64,000 bases of DNA from Hydrogenophilales bacterium 28-61-23 (GCA_002281555.1 NCGJ01000002.1:124001-188000); one strand, 5' to 3'; shown: positions 16,976 to 26,114, counted from the stretch's first letter. Notes: generated by a model not told the origin, from the letters alone. Made by a program: numbers and translations.

Positions 16976-19162
16976 TCAGTGCTCACCATCTGCTCGTTTT
17001 TCGGACATTCCCCAAGATTTGTATAGATAACGCAGGGTGTCCCGATCATGCTCGCTGAGCGTCTTGAGCGCGGGATCAAGCCCCTCCATAAGCTTGATCT
17101 CGCGTTGAGCTTTAACACGCTGCCCCGCCATGGCGTACATAAAACCGAGTTTTACGTGTGCGCTGAGTACTGTTGGACTCAAATCGACCGCCTGCTGCGA
17201 CACCTGGATTGACTCATCAAACCTGCCCTGCCCGGCAAGGTTGAAGGCAAGATGGTAGAGGAGTTCCTGATGGGTCGGTGCGATCTCAAGCGCGCTCCGG
17301 ATAATCGGCTCGGCCTTCGCGTAGTACGTTGTGTCACTGCGCGCGTACCCATTCATCATCTCCACCAAGCGGGTGTAATAACGCGCCTCATAAACTGGGT
17401 GCCTTTGAATAATCTCCTGCATCCCTTTGAGCAGGATTTCACCAAGCGGCACATGCTGCGGATTTAACCGGACCGCATCATCGTAGAAAAACTCCGGAAG
17501 ATACGTCTCGTCGATGGCGCTGGTCCTAATCCCAGCCTGTACAAAGCTGTATGGCGCCATCGCCCCGGCAAGCGTGCTGACCATGCCATCCACCGAGTTT
17601 TCCACCGCCGCCGCAAAATACAACCTTGCCTGGTTGAACGGCACCCAATTCCAGAGATAAAGCGAGGAAAAAACGAGGGGCACGGAAAGCATGGCGCCCG
17701 TCATCAGAATATAAGCGGGGCGCAGATACGTAATCGGCGGCACTGTCGGCATAGGTGGCCGCCGAGCATCGTCATTCGATTTTGTTTCATCGCGCCACAA
17801 TCGAAAAATGTAGCCAAGGACGGCGAAGAAAAAGAGATAAGAGATAAGGTTGTCGATAAACACCAGATTCTGGACAAAATAGGCGGCAAGAAGCGCAATC
17901 AAGAGCGCTTTCGGACCTTGCTTGAGTTTTACGATGTGGAAAAGCGCAGCCCCGAAAATCGCCAGATAGGCGAACAGGCCGAACGCGCCTTGCGTCACAA
18001 GCACATCGATCAGTTTGTTGTGCGCACGGTCAAACCAGAGCTCCCCGTGGATGGCCAAATTCGGGTCGTAATGTCGCTCGAAGGCAACGATGTAGTTCTC
18101 CGGCCCCCAACCGAAAATTGGACGCGCCTTGAATGCCTCCCAACTTAGCCCCCAGAGGTTAAGACGAAGCTGGGTGGACGCATCTTGCTGATCGAACAGC
18201 GATGTGCGCACGAGACGATCAAGCCCCGGGATCGATTGCCAAACCGGCGCATCGCGCGTCAGAAAGAGCACGGCGGCGCAAAGGCTCAAAAAACCTAGCG
18301 CAAGAAGGGAAGCCGTTCGGGCGGAAACATGTCCCGACCGAAAATGACTAGGCTGAACACCTCCATCGGCCTGGCCCGACGCAGTTAACTTCCCATCATG
18401 TTTCTGGAAGACAAAGTACAGAAGGAGCACAACAGCCCCCGCCGCTACGCCCAAGAATACGCCGCGCGTCTTCGCAAGCAATATCGCGGCAAAGAAGAGC
18501 AGGGCGAGTAGCGGACTGGCATAACGCCAAAAGCGCTGCTCGCCCCCGGTCGAATCGAACTTGTTGTTCTCAATAAAAACCAGGGCCGAGAACGCGATGA
18601 GAAACAGCATCTGCGTGGCAAGGAAAGCTGGATTTCCCATAAACGAATATGGACGGTCATTTGGAGTCATTCCGAACAACCCAAAATATTCGACGCACGC
18701 CCGAGCGACAACGACAAGACCGACGCCGAGCGAGAGCTTGAAAAACAGAAGCCAATGTTTACGCTCGAAGAAAATACTCCCGAGAACAATGAAGACGAGA
18801 AAATGGAGCATCCCCCATAACCCTTCGGAACGCTCTATTGGGCCCCAGAACGCCCAGAACCGGTCAGTCGCCAGGAATGTGGAGACAACGAGGGAGACAA
18901 AGTAGAGAACCAGCGCCCACAAGAGTGGGTTCTGCGCAAGTTGGCGCAATCGCGCCTCCAGGCTCCGGACAGCTTCCACCGGCCGAGCGGAGAGCGTAAA
19001 TGCGGCGTAGATAAATGCACCAATCAGTGCAATCTCGATAAACGAGCGCGAAAAAACTGCTTTCGGAAAAACGAATGGGGACGCCACTCCAGTCCAGACT
19101 ATCAGGGGGGTGAGAACCGTCGAGAGGAGCAAGCCAATAATGGCGTTTTTCAAAAAATGCAT
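16976..19162 (-). CDS. O-antigen ligase/polymerase-like membrane protein with C-terminal TPR domain
   Basis: 728 residues. About ten membrane helices run from residue 5 to about 500. The Wzy_C loop is clear: RLNLWGLSWEAFKARPIFGWGPENY followed by HGELWFDRAHN, the periplasmic active-site region of the O-antigen ligase/PglL superfamily. The last 200 residues are soluble with TPR-like repeats (ALEIAPTHQELLYHLAFNLAGQGRFDES). The family moves lipid-linked glycans to lipid A or protein. No other glycan genes surround it, so the acceptor may be a fimbrial protein or LPS; that is inference. GC is lower than in its neighbours, hinting at transfer. Confidence 0.85.
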   Translation of the reverse strand: MHFLKNAIIGLLLSTVLTPLIVWTGVASPFVFPKAVFSRSFIEIALIGAFIYAAFTLSARPVEAVRSLEARLRQLAQNPLLWALVLYFVSLVVSTFLATDRFWAFWGPIERSEGLWGMLHFLVFIVLGSIFFERKHWLLFFKLSLGVGLVVVARACVEYFGLFGMTPNDRPYSFMGNPAFLATQMLFLIAFSALVFIENNKFDSTGGEQRFWRYASPLLALLFFAAILLAKTRGVFLGVAAGAVVLLLYFVFQKHDGKLTASGQADGGVQPSHFRSGHVSARTASLLALGFLSLCAAVLFLTRDAPVWQSIPGLDRLVRTSLFDQQDASTQLRLNLWGLSWEAFKARPIFGWGPENYIVAFERHYDPNLAIHGELWFDRAHNKLIDVLVTQGAFGLFAYLAIFGAALFHIVKLKQGPKALLIALLAAYFVQNLVFIDNLISYLFFFAVLGYIFRLWRDETKSNDDARRPPMPTVPPITYLRPAYILMTGAMLSVPLVFSSLYLWNWVPFNQARLYFAAAVENSVDGMVSTLAGAMAPYSFVQAGIRTSAIDETYLPEFFYDDAVRLNPQHVPLGEILLKGMQEIIQRHPVYEARYYTRLVEMMNGYARSDTTYYAKAEPIIRSALEIAPTHQELLYHLAFNLAGQGRFDESIQVSQQAVDLSPTVLSAHVKLGFMYAMAGQRVKAQREIKLMEGLDPALKTLSEHDRDTLRYLYKSWGMSEKRADGEH

Positions 19163-19404
19163 AGGATTAATTCCACCACGTCATGTCAGCCGGCAAACAA
19201 GAAAAATCTCTCGCTATTACCCGTTTTTTGCACTTTTGCGCCTGTCTGGTTCCAATTTTTCAAGCTCAGAAGCGCGCGGATTTCCCTATGGGCATCATGC
19301 CAAGCAATCCACGATTGACATTAGCAGAATAACTCGAGGAAACTCACCAAAACCTTTGAATTCCTTGGCATTATCTTCCCACAGACAATGCCGTAAGGTG
19401 AGAG
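19163..19404. promoter_or_regulatory. Divergent intergenic region between the Wzy_C gene and the usher gene
   Basis: 242 bases, visibly AT-richer than the flanks, with no open frame of note. It must contain the promoters of both divergent genes; I cannot assign -10/-35 boxes with confidence. Confidence 0.5.
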
Positions 19405-22400
19405 ATGCCCACCGAAAAAATTGCTTCAACCGCTGACAGATCGGGAATAACCGAAATACAAACCAGGCAATTTTTCCAGGCGGCAGTCTCTGCGGCAATT
19501 TTACGTATTGTGAAATCCAAAACGGCCTGTCGGGCCTTGCTTGGTGTTGGCAATGGGCAACGGGCAATTCCACAATGGACAATTCCATATTCCAACAGAC
19601 TTGCCGCTTCTTTAAGTCGCCATTTGAGAACCGCGGCCATTTCGTTGGCGATTTTGGGCCCAATGACGGTGAGTTTTCCGCTGCAGGCTGCCGCGCTCAA
19701 GGAAGATGACCTGCTCCTACTCGACTTCGTTCTGGACCACCAGCGCCTGGCCACATCAATTACCGCCTATGCGCACGGGAATACCACCGTCGTATCGCTT
19801 GCCGAAACCGGCGGAGCACTTGAATTTCCAATCGTTGTCGACCCGGTGGCACGTACTGCCAGTGGCTGGTTTATCCGCCCAGAAAGAACTTTCACGCTCA
19901 ACATGGATGGCGGATTCGTCGAAGTAGAAGGACGGCGCATACCTTTCTCGCCAGAGGAGGTGTTCCTCCACCAAGACGGCATCTTTGTCAGCGTTGAAGC
20001 ACTGTCCAAATGGTTCCCGGTCGATCTGCGTTACCAATCCACGTTATTATCCATAGATGTCGTTCCGCGCGAACGATTGCCGGTGCAAGAGCGCCAAGCG
20101 CGCCGGGATAGCGCCCATCAGGCCTACAGCATAGGCCCGGCTACATTGCCATTTATCGACTCGCCCTATAGGTTTATTGGCCCGCATGCCGCCGATATTG
20201 GTCTGGGCTACTCGATACGCCGCCCCGTCGCCACCGGCAAACCCACCACCGGACTCAGTTATTCCGCGCTGTTAAGCGGCGATATCGCCTACATGGATTC
20301 GCACATATACCTGAACGGAAATCACAATGACGCGCTATCGGATGCCCGCTTCAGCTTGTCGCGGGACAATCTCGGCCTACCGCTGGGCCTGCGATATGTC
20401 GAGATTGGCGACATCGTGCCGGCGCTTGTGCCGGGCGTGAGTTACAGCAATGTTGAGCGCGGCATTCTGATCCAGGGCGGCGGCGTGGTCGCTGGCCGTG
20501 ATGACCTCATTGTCGGAGATATCCTCAACATCAGCGGTAATGCGCTTGAAGGGTGGGACGTAGAACTATTCCAGAACGGCATGCGCGTCGGATTTCAGAC
20601 CGTGGGCACGGATGGGCGCTACAACTTTACCAATCTCGACCCGCTTTCCGGCGAGAACAAATTCGAACTGGTGTTCTATGGCCCCGCCGGCGAACGCCGA
20701 ACCGAGACCGTTACCCGCTACAGCGGGCTTGGCATGGATCAACCGGGCGGCGTTCGCTATCAATTCTCGGCATCGCAGAAAGGCGAACAACTCTACACAG
20801 GCTCAAGTACTGCCAACCAAACAATGAGCGACCTCGGCTCCTTGCGTCTTGCCGCCGGCGTGCAAGTGCGCGTGCTTCCAAAGCTGTCCTTGAGCGGCGC
20901 CTGGAACAATCTGATGATCAATGGCGAACGGCTCAACTACTACAGCCTGGGCAGTTCCGCCGCCTGGAACGACATCACGTTCAGTCTAGGCGCCACCAGC
21001 GATCCACTGACCGGCACACGCTGGGACGGTTCGGTTCAATTACCGGCCAAAGCGCAGATATGGGGCTTCGACACCCGCTTCAGCCACAGCCAATACGCAC
21101 AAGCCGTGCAGGCCGATGCGGGAAGTACGCTGAACCTGACCAGCAGAACCGGGCTCACCATGAGCGGGCCTATTGGCTCGACTTCGGCCTTGTTTTCCCT
21201 GTTTCATAATCGCGAACTCACACGTAGATCGAATAGTGCATCCGCGGGTTTCACCACCCGGGTTAATAAGATCACCTTCGGCAATACGCTCAACTATTAC
21301 CAATTTGGCCGCGGCGCAAACGGCTTGAGCGAGCCCGATCAGATCGACGGAAATTTCTTTTTCAGTACACGAACAAATCCTTTGTCTATCCGTGGCGGCC
21401 TCACCTACGCATTGCAACCCGACACCAAGGCACGGCAATATTTTCTCGATAGCAATCTGAGCATTGCCAAAGACATGACTGCGGACTTTGGCCTGACATA
21501 CAACCCCAATACCAACCTAACACGCTATTCATCCGGTCTCACCTGGCAACTGCCTCAGGTCACGCTGAGTCCACGCATCAGCTATGACTCGAATGGCGAC
21601 TACAGCGGTTTCATCTACGCCGCGCTCTCGCTTGCGCCGCGCCCGGATCGTGCTGGGGTTATGGTTAGCGGCCAGTCCCTGGCAACTAGCGGCGTGGCCG
21701 CGGCGAGGGTATTCCTGGACAACGATGCCAGCAACAGCTTCAGTTTGGGCGACGAACCATTGCCTAACGTCACGATCCGCGCACCACAGGCATTTCGCTC
21801 GGCTAAAACCGATGAAAAAGGCACGGCCTACTTGACTGGCCTATCTTCCGAGCGCGCGACCGACATCATGCTTGACTCGAACAGCCTGCCGAACGCACAA
21901 ATGTCCTCCACGCATGCGGGCAATTCGGTCAAACCTCGCCCCACCGCGGTGAAACTAATCGATTTCCCTGTGATTCCCACTGGCGAAATCGATGGCCACG
22001 TTTATTCGGCGCTGGCAGGAAAGCAAACGCCGCTCGCTGGCGCGTTGGTAGAGTTGCGCAAAGACGACGGCAAGCTCGTAGCCTTCAAGACATCGACACA
22101 CGATGGTTTTTTTGTTTTCGAAAGCATTCCTTACGGCAGCTACAGCCTCAATCTGGCTGGTGACCGGCGTACTAAAGCGAATCAGCCCGGAGTAAATCTG
22201 AACCGTGAAAAAAACCTGCATTCGGATATCGACATTATTCTTGGCGGCAAAGAAATGCCGACTGGATCTTCAGCGCCAGTCCGCGCAGCAACGCCTCCTC
22301 AGCCCGTTGTGCCACAGCCCTTGGCGCCCACACCGATTGCGGGCACGCCCGTCACCACCCCGGTACCGCCGCCTCCCGCACCCCTACCGCGCACTGTGCC

Positions 22401-22647
22401 CAAGCCAGCGGATGGGCGTGTGGTTCAACTGGGCGCATTCGCCAACATTGACAGCGCCAAAGCCTATCGGGACAAACTACTGTCACTTGGCCTGATGCAA
22501 GCGGAGCAGATCGATATCGTGACCGTCGATCTGGGCAGGCATGGTTTATTCCATCGCGTTGTTGCAACACCCATTGGAGGCAACGCAGAATCGCTCTGCT
22601 CCTCCCTGAAAGCGCAACGTGTCGAATGTTTCACGATAGATCAATGA
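19405..22647 (+). CDS. Usher-like outer-membrane protein with C-terminal SPOR domain
   Basis: Up to 1080 residues. The 5' end is uncertain: a TTG at 19624 would give RTAAISLAILGPMTVSFPLQAAA as signal peptide, and the codons before it run through a GGGCAAT-type repeat. After the signal comes an N-terminal region (about 100-230), then a long beta-rich part of alternating strands (about 260-770) resembling a CU usher barrel (NISGNALEGWDVELFQNGMR). Next are two carboxypeptidase-regulatory/SdrD-like domains (FLDNDASNSFSLGDEPLPNV; VYSALAGKQTPLAGALVELR), a Pro-rich linker (970-1010) and a SPOR domain (RVVQLGAFANIDSAKAYRDK). Ushers pass subunits from a periplasmic chaperone to the surface. SPOR binds denuded peptidoglycan; it is unusual here. 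Chaperone and subunit genes lie 0.6-3.3 kb downstream. Confidence 0.8.
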   Translation: MPTEKIASTADRSGITEIQTRQFFQAAVSAAILRIVKSKTACRALLGVGNGQRAIPQWTIPYSNRLAASLSRHLRTAAISLAILGPMTVSFPLQAAALKEDDLLLLDFVLDHQRLATSITAYAHGNTTVVSLAETGGALEFPIVVDPVARTASGWFIRPERTFTLNMDGGFVEVEGRRIPFSPEEVFLHQDGIFVSVEALSKWFPVDLRYQSTLLSIDVVPRERLPVQERQARRDSAHQAYSIGPATLPFIDSPYRFIGPHAADIGLGYSIRRPVATGKPTTGLSYSALLSGDIAYMDSHIYLNGNHNDALSDARFSLSRDNLGLPLGLRYVEIGDIVPALVPGVSYSNVERGILIQGGGVVAGRDDLIVGDILNISGNALEGWDVELFQNGMRVGFQTVGTDGRYNFTNLDPLSGENKFELVFYGPAGERRTETVTRYSGLGMDQPGGVRYQFSASQKGEQLYTGSSTANQTMSDLGSLRLAAGVQVRVLPKLSLSGAWNNLMINGERLNYYSLGSSAAWNDITFSLGATSDPLTGTRWDGSVQLPAKAQIWGFDTRFSHSQYAQAVQADAGSTLNLTSRTGLTMSGPIGSTSALFSLFHNRELTRRSNSASAGFTTRVNKITFGNTLNYYQFGRGANGLSEPDQIDGNFFFSTRTNPLSIRGGLTYALQPDTKARQYFLDSNLSIAKDMTADFGLTYNPNTNLTRYSSGLTWQLPQVTLSPRISYDSNGDYSGFIYAALSLAPRPDRAGVMVSGQSLATSGVAAARVFLDNDASNSFSLGDEPLPNVTIRAPQAFRSAKTDEKGTAYLTGLSSERATDIMLDSNSLPNAQMSSTHAGNSVKPRPTAVKLIDFPVIPTGEIDGHVYSALAGKQTPLAGALVELRKDDGKLVAFKTSTHDGFFVFESIPYGSYSLNLAGDRRTKANQPGVNLNREKNLHSDIDIILGGKEMPTGSSAPVRAATPPQPVVPQPLAPTPIAGTPVTTPVPPPPAPLPRTVPKPADGRVVQLGAFANIDSAKAYRDKLLSLGLMQAEQIDIVTVDLGRHGLFHRVVATPIGGNAESLCSSLKAQRVECFTIDQ
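19550..19598 (+). repeat. GGCAAT/GGGCAA-type short direct repeats
   Basis: TTGGCAATGGGCAACGGGCA is followed by further AATTCCACAATGGACAATTCC units. It lies at the 5' end of the usher gene, like the other heptamer repeats that sit at the starts of mshD and ubiE. Confidence 0.55.
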
Positions 22648-22668
22648 ATTCGTCAGGAGACTAAACCA

Positions 22669-23256
22669 ATGAGAACAATCATGAAAAAACTGAATACGGG
22701 CGTTATCACCACTGCGTTGCTGCTTTTGCCTGCCGCTTATTTGTTTTGCGGCACCGCGTCCGCCGCCGAGACCGCGCCTGCCAAAGAGTCGAGCCTGACC
22801 GAACGTCCGGGCGAATACATACGGGATTATCTTTCCGATCCGCGCCGGTCGGGTTCGCTCGCGGGCAGCATTCTCGGGGGTGCGATGTTCGCCCACCCGG
22901 CCGGTCCCATCGTCGGCAGTCTCGTGGGGTTTATCGTTGGCAAACAGACCATGTACAACGAGGATAAAACACGAGGACAAAAAGCAAGCTTGATGTACGC
23001 CAAGCGAGATATCGTGCCCCAGGCTGGCGAGGCGGCACCTACGCTCTCGTTCGCCAGTTCGCAGGGCATCGTATTTGACGCCCAACCGGCGGCCAATGTA
23101 CTCACGACAACTGCAACAGCTACAACAGCTGCAACACCTGAAGCGCCACTCGCGCCCGCTGGTTTATCACGCGTCCAGATCGCCGCCATGTGCACAGGGC
23201 AAGCAAGCATGAAACCCCGCCTGCAAGCCCTGTGCTATTACTTCCAAGGCAGTTGA
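22669..23256 (+). CDS. Secreted glycine-zipper protein of the usher locus
   Basis: 195 residues, with a signal peptide (ends CGTASAAE). Residues about 58-95 hold a glycine-zipper-like segment (SLAGSILGGAMFAHPAGPIVGSL-type: Gly/Ala every 3-4 residues), able to insert in or lie on a membrane. Two or three Cys near the C-terminus. It starts 21 bases after the usher stop, and GGAGACT stands 8 bases before the ATG, so it belongs to the same operon. I know no named family; it may help the usher insert or seal. An alternative ATG four codons in is possible. Confidence 0.72.
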   Translation: MRTIMKKLNTGVITTALLLLPAAYLFCGTASAAETAPAKESSLTERPGEYIRDYLSDPRRSGSLAGSILGGAMFAHPAGPIVGSLVGFIVGKQTMYNEDKTRGQKASLMYAKRDIVPQAGEAAPTLSFASSQGIVFDAQPAANVLTTTATATTAATPEAPLAPAGLSRVQIAAMCTGQASMKPRLQALCYYFQGS

Positions 23257-23267
23257 CCGACCGCCGT

Positions 23268-24143
23268 CTATTTTCCAATCTGGAAAGCGCGCTCGGCGAA
23301 CACTTGGCCTCGCTCCGACCCCTCACCCTCGTAGGCGATGCGCACCCAGCTACCCGGTGGCAGTTGGGTGCCCGGCTTCAACAGCAATTCCCGCTTCAAA
23401 CTGCTGAGCTCGGCATAGATGGAGACCCCCTCGGTGAGCCCAATTAATTCGACTGGGGAATTGGCATTCATTTGCTGATAGACAACCAGTCTGCCGTAGG
23501 CGCCGAACTCCCCCGCTCGTGTAAGGGTCACGATTAGGCCAGGTTCACTGGTCGAACCATCTCGCTTGATCATGGTGGGTTCCACAGCACTGATTTTTAC
23601 CGTGGCCGCGCCCTCGCCATGGCGCACAAATACCGGCACGGTGAACGACATCAAAGCCTCGAGACGGAAAGACATGCCAGCCTGATCGCCAAGGTTGATA
23701 TCGCCGCCATTGCTCTGATTAGGCAACGGTTCCATACCGATACGGAGGTGGCTGCGGTATTCGCCTGACTTCAAATCGGCGGGCGGCCGGTAATCGAGTC
23801 GCACAGTTTGCGTCTGCCCGGGTTCGAGGACGACTCTGCGCGGGGAATAACGCACCATCGACGTGATGGAACTTGGATTTTCTCCCTCTTTGAGGAAGAT
23901 CAATTGCCCATCTTCGGTGAGACGACGCTCTACCCATTTCAGGCTATAGGCGCGCGTAACTTTTCCAGGGTTGTGCAAGCTGATGATTCCTTGCCGATTC
24001 GTGTCGTTCAGGACCACACGCTGCGGGCTGATAAGGATATCGGCGTGCGCCGGCAACATGAATATCCCACTCAGCAGCGCAACGATTGAGGCCGACGAAA
24101 AAGGGCGCGAAAAATTAGGCAAGAGGCGTTTCAGATACATCAA
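23268..24143 (-). CDS. PapD-like periplasmic chaperone
   Basis: 291 residues with a signal peptide (ends LPAHA/D). The first Ig-like domain has the pili-chaperone pattern: ILISPQRVVLNDTNRQGIISL, then RYSPRRVVLEPGQTQTVRLDYRPP. It lacks the strict Arg8/Lys112 pattern of classical FimC and the second domain is divergent. It is convergent with the glycine-zipper gene, 11 bases apart, and lies downstream of two DUF4402 subunit genes on the same strand. The expected role is donor-strand complementation of those subunits in the periplasm. Confidence 0.82.
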   Translation of the reverse strand: MMYLKRLLPNFSRPFSSASIVALLSGIFMLPAHADILISPQRVVLNDTNRQGIISLHNPGKVTRAYSLKWVERRLTEDGQLIFLKEGENPSSITSMVRYSPRRVVLEPGQTQTVRLDYRPPADLKSGEYRSHLRIGMEPLPNQSNGGDINLGDQAGMSFRLEALMSFTVPVFVRHGEGAATVKISAVEPTMIKRDGSTSEPGLIVTLTRAGEFGAYGRLVVYQQMNANSPVELIGLTEGVSIYAELSSLKRELLLKPGTQLPPGSWVRIAYEGEGSERGQVFAERAFQIGK

Positions 24144-24174
24144 GGTACTCCGCTCAGATCGGTTAACAGGTCGT

Positions 24175-25206
24175 TCAATATTCTACATTCAGCGAAAAAG
24201 TGCCCGCATATTCGCCATCCACAAAATGCTTCGCGGTCTGCTCGGTACGCAACGTGGCGCCGACTCGAAAATCAAGCGAACCCAGGGCGTTGAGCTTGGC
24301 GTCACCCGTAGCGGGTAGCGCGACAAAATCCGTCACCAGAAATCTTGCAACATCCGCGGACTGAGATTGATGGACAAGATAGACGGTATCGGTCGGAAGC
24401 GTGATGGTGACCGGCGCGAAGGCTGCCCCCGTCGTGACCCGAAATGTCCCGGGAGTTTCACTGCCGAAACGGATGATTCTGGCCGCTCCGATATTGTTGA
24501 TGGCGACGCCGCCATTTGGACTCAAAGCAAGACTCGCCTGACTGCCCGGCGAGGAAAATACCGCCAGACGGCCAAAATTCAGTGGCTCGACTTGTGCAAC
24601 GGCAAGGCTGGTGCGTAATTCGAGATCAACGTCGATGTCCTGGTAACTCAGTTGCGGAACCTCCGCAACGCTGAAGCTCAATGTCAGCGTTGGGCGTCCG
24701 AGATAAGTTCCATCTTGATATGGTTGGCCGCTCCCGCTAGTCGTCAATGTCGCGCCGAGATCGAATTCAGCCTGGCCGTTTATGTCCGTGCGTATAGGCG
24801 AAGGCTTGGTGGCCGCTGCCGATACTGTAAGCTGCGCACCCGGCGCGCCACTCGATAGGCTGACGGTACCGGGCGCCATGCTCACACTGATGTCGGTAAA
24901 GGCGGGATAGCCGGTCAGGCGGTAGCGACCTGGCGTCGCGGCGGCGACGTAAACGTAAGCCGAGCCATACGTGGCCGTACCCAGAGGAGAGAGCGCGAGT
25001 GCGGACGAAACACTGTTGGCGGGAATCGCCAGGACGCCGAAATCGAGTCGCTGTAATGCCACTATTTGTGGCGCCGCCAAGGCTGGCGACAGGGGTAGTG
25101 TCGACACCAGGGTCGTAACAAGCAAAAAAAACCACCGGTAGCAGTTCAACCGCCGGTGGTTTTTTTTGCTTGGCCGCCACCCAGGGTGGCGACAGGAAAC
25201 AATCAC
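24175..25206 (-). CDS. Tandem-DUF4402 fimbrial subunit-like protein (probable minor or tip subunit)
   Basis: 343 residues from a GTG at 25206 whose GTGA overlaps the stop of the upstream pilin gene. The signal peptide is long (about 44 residues, ending LSPALA). Two DUF4402-like Ig domains follow, each starting with L(R/N)FG(V/R)LA and ending in strands like DGTYLGRPTLTLSFS and DGEYAGTFSLNVEY. It probably sits at the fimbrial tip or acts as adhesin because it has two domains and lies second. The codons for its signal peptide form a strong terminator hairpin (25121-25170). Alternative TTG starts inside the hairpin exist. Confidence 0.8.
   Translation of the reverse strand: MIVSCRHPGWRPSKKNHRRLNCYRWFFLLVTTLVSTLPLSPALAAPQIVALQRLDFGVLAIPANSVSSALALSPLGTATYGSAYVYVAAATPGRYRLTGYPAFTDISVSMAPGTVSLSSGAPGAQLTVSAAATKPSPIRTDINGQAEFDLGATLTTSGSGQPYQDGTYLGRPTLTLSFSVAEVPQLSYQDIDVDLELRTSLAVAQVEPLNFGRLAVFSSPGSQASLALSPNGGVAINNIGAARIIRFGSETPGTFRVTTGAAFAPVTITLPTDTVYLVHQSQSADVARFLVTDFVALPATGDAKLNALGSLDFRVGATLRTEQTAKHFVDGEYAGTFSLNVEY
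25121..25170 (-). terminator. Perfect 18-bp-arm terminator hairpin inside the signal-peptide codons of the second DUF4402 gene
   Basis: Left arm 25121-25138 (AGCAAAAAAAACCACCGG) and right arm 25153-25170 are perfect reverse complements with a 14-base loop and an eight-T run after the stem on the minus strand. It lies just after the first pilin gene ends (25203). A second short palindrome, GCCACCC A GGGTGGC, sits at 25175-25190. Confidence 0.85.
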
Positions 25207-25931
25207 GGGAAAGAAACTTCCAGTCCGACTTGACCGGTATAGACACCGGCTTCGTAGGTTGCAGGCGCTGTCGAATGCACCTGCTGCACCAGCGCGGCGC
25301 CGAGATTGAAGGTCAATGTTGTAATGCCAAAACCCAAGGCATAACCTGCGCCGCCGGTGGCCTGAAGTACGCCCGTGCCCAAGATACCCGTGCGATCTGA
25401 AACAAAAGCGTCGGCACAGAAGAAACCAGTATTCGGATCACCTGCGGAGTGCGTCATTGCGATCTTTAAACCTGTCGTCGCGGTAATTGCGGCGGCCGAA
25501 GTATCAAACAGGCAACTGGCTGCTGCAGTGGTTGCGGCATTGGTGATGACGTCGCCAGTCACGTTGGTGATGGTGACCTTGACCGTGGAGTTTGCGGGCA
25601 TGCCCGGCGAGGTAAAGACGCCAGCCGTTCCTGCGACCAGGCTCTTCACTTGAGGAGGCGTACCGACCGTTGCCAAAGTTTCGGTCATCGTGCCCGTGGC
25701 CGACATGGCCAGCTTGTTGGCCATGGTTGCGGCTGGAGCCGCATTACTGGCGGTCCTGGTGGCGAACACGGTGCCAAAGCTCATCGGGGTGGAATTGGTC
25801 AGCGTCACGGCGTTCTGCACGGTTGCGGTGACGGGGAACAACTGGGGCGCCGCTGCTGCAATGCTTGCCACTCCAGAAAGTACCAGGATGGCTGAAGAGC
25901 GGAAAATTCTTTTCCAAGTGCTCGATTTCAT
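25203..25931 (-). CDS. DUF4402 pilin-like protein (probable major subunit)
   Basis: 242 residues from the ATG at 25931 (GAGGAG 6 bases upstream). A second start at 25994, with AGGAG 7 bases upstream and in frame, would add 21 residues before a good signal peptide (ends ASIAAAA). One DUF4402 domain: LTNSTPMSFGTV at its start, C-terminal strand YEAGVYTGQVGLEVSF. One pair of Cys. It lies first after a recognisable promoter and before the terminator, as expected for the abundant shaft subunit of a chaperone-usher-like fibre. Export by Sec, folding by the PapD-like chaperone, then the usher; that path is inference from context. Confidence 0.82.
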   Translation of the reverse strand: MKSSTWKRIFRSSAILVLSGVASIAAAAPQLFPVTATVQNAVTLTNSTPMSFGTVFATRTASNAAPAATMANKLAMSATGTMTETLATVGTPPQVKSLVAGTAGVFTSPGMPANSTVKVTITNVTGDVITNAATTAAASCLFDTSAAAITATTGLKIAMTHSAGDPNTGFFCADAFVSDRTGILGTGVLQATGGAGYALGFGITTLTFNLGAALVQQVHSTAPATYEAGVYTGQVGLEVSFP

Positions 25932-26019
25932 GTTTTGCTCCTCATTGATAGTGGAAAGCGTTGAAGCCGCTAGTGAGATTTTGCTGCTAGTCATGGTGAT
26001 ACTCCTTTCTAGGGTTAAT

Positions 26020-26040
26020 CACGGAAAGTTCTTTCCCGTG
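26020..26040. promoter_or_regulatory. Hairpin in the pilin 5' leader
   Basis: CACGGAAAG TT CTTTCCCGTG, an inverted repeat with one bulged base, lies 26 bases before the upstream pilin start (25994). Beside it, CGATGGTTCGCG and CGATGGTTCAAT repeat. It may affect translation or bind a regulator; unproven. Confidence 0.4.
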
Positions 26041-26114
26041 TTCGATGGTTCGCGCGATGGTTCAATTGTGAGCGCTAAACCGTTTACGGCAAAGGAAAAA
26101 ATAACTTTAGGGTT

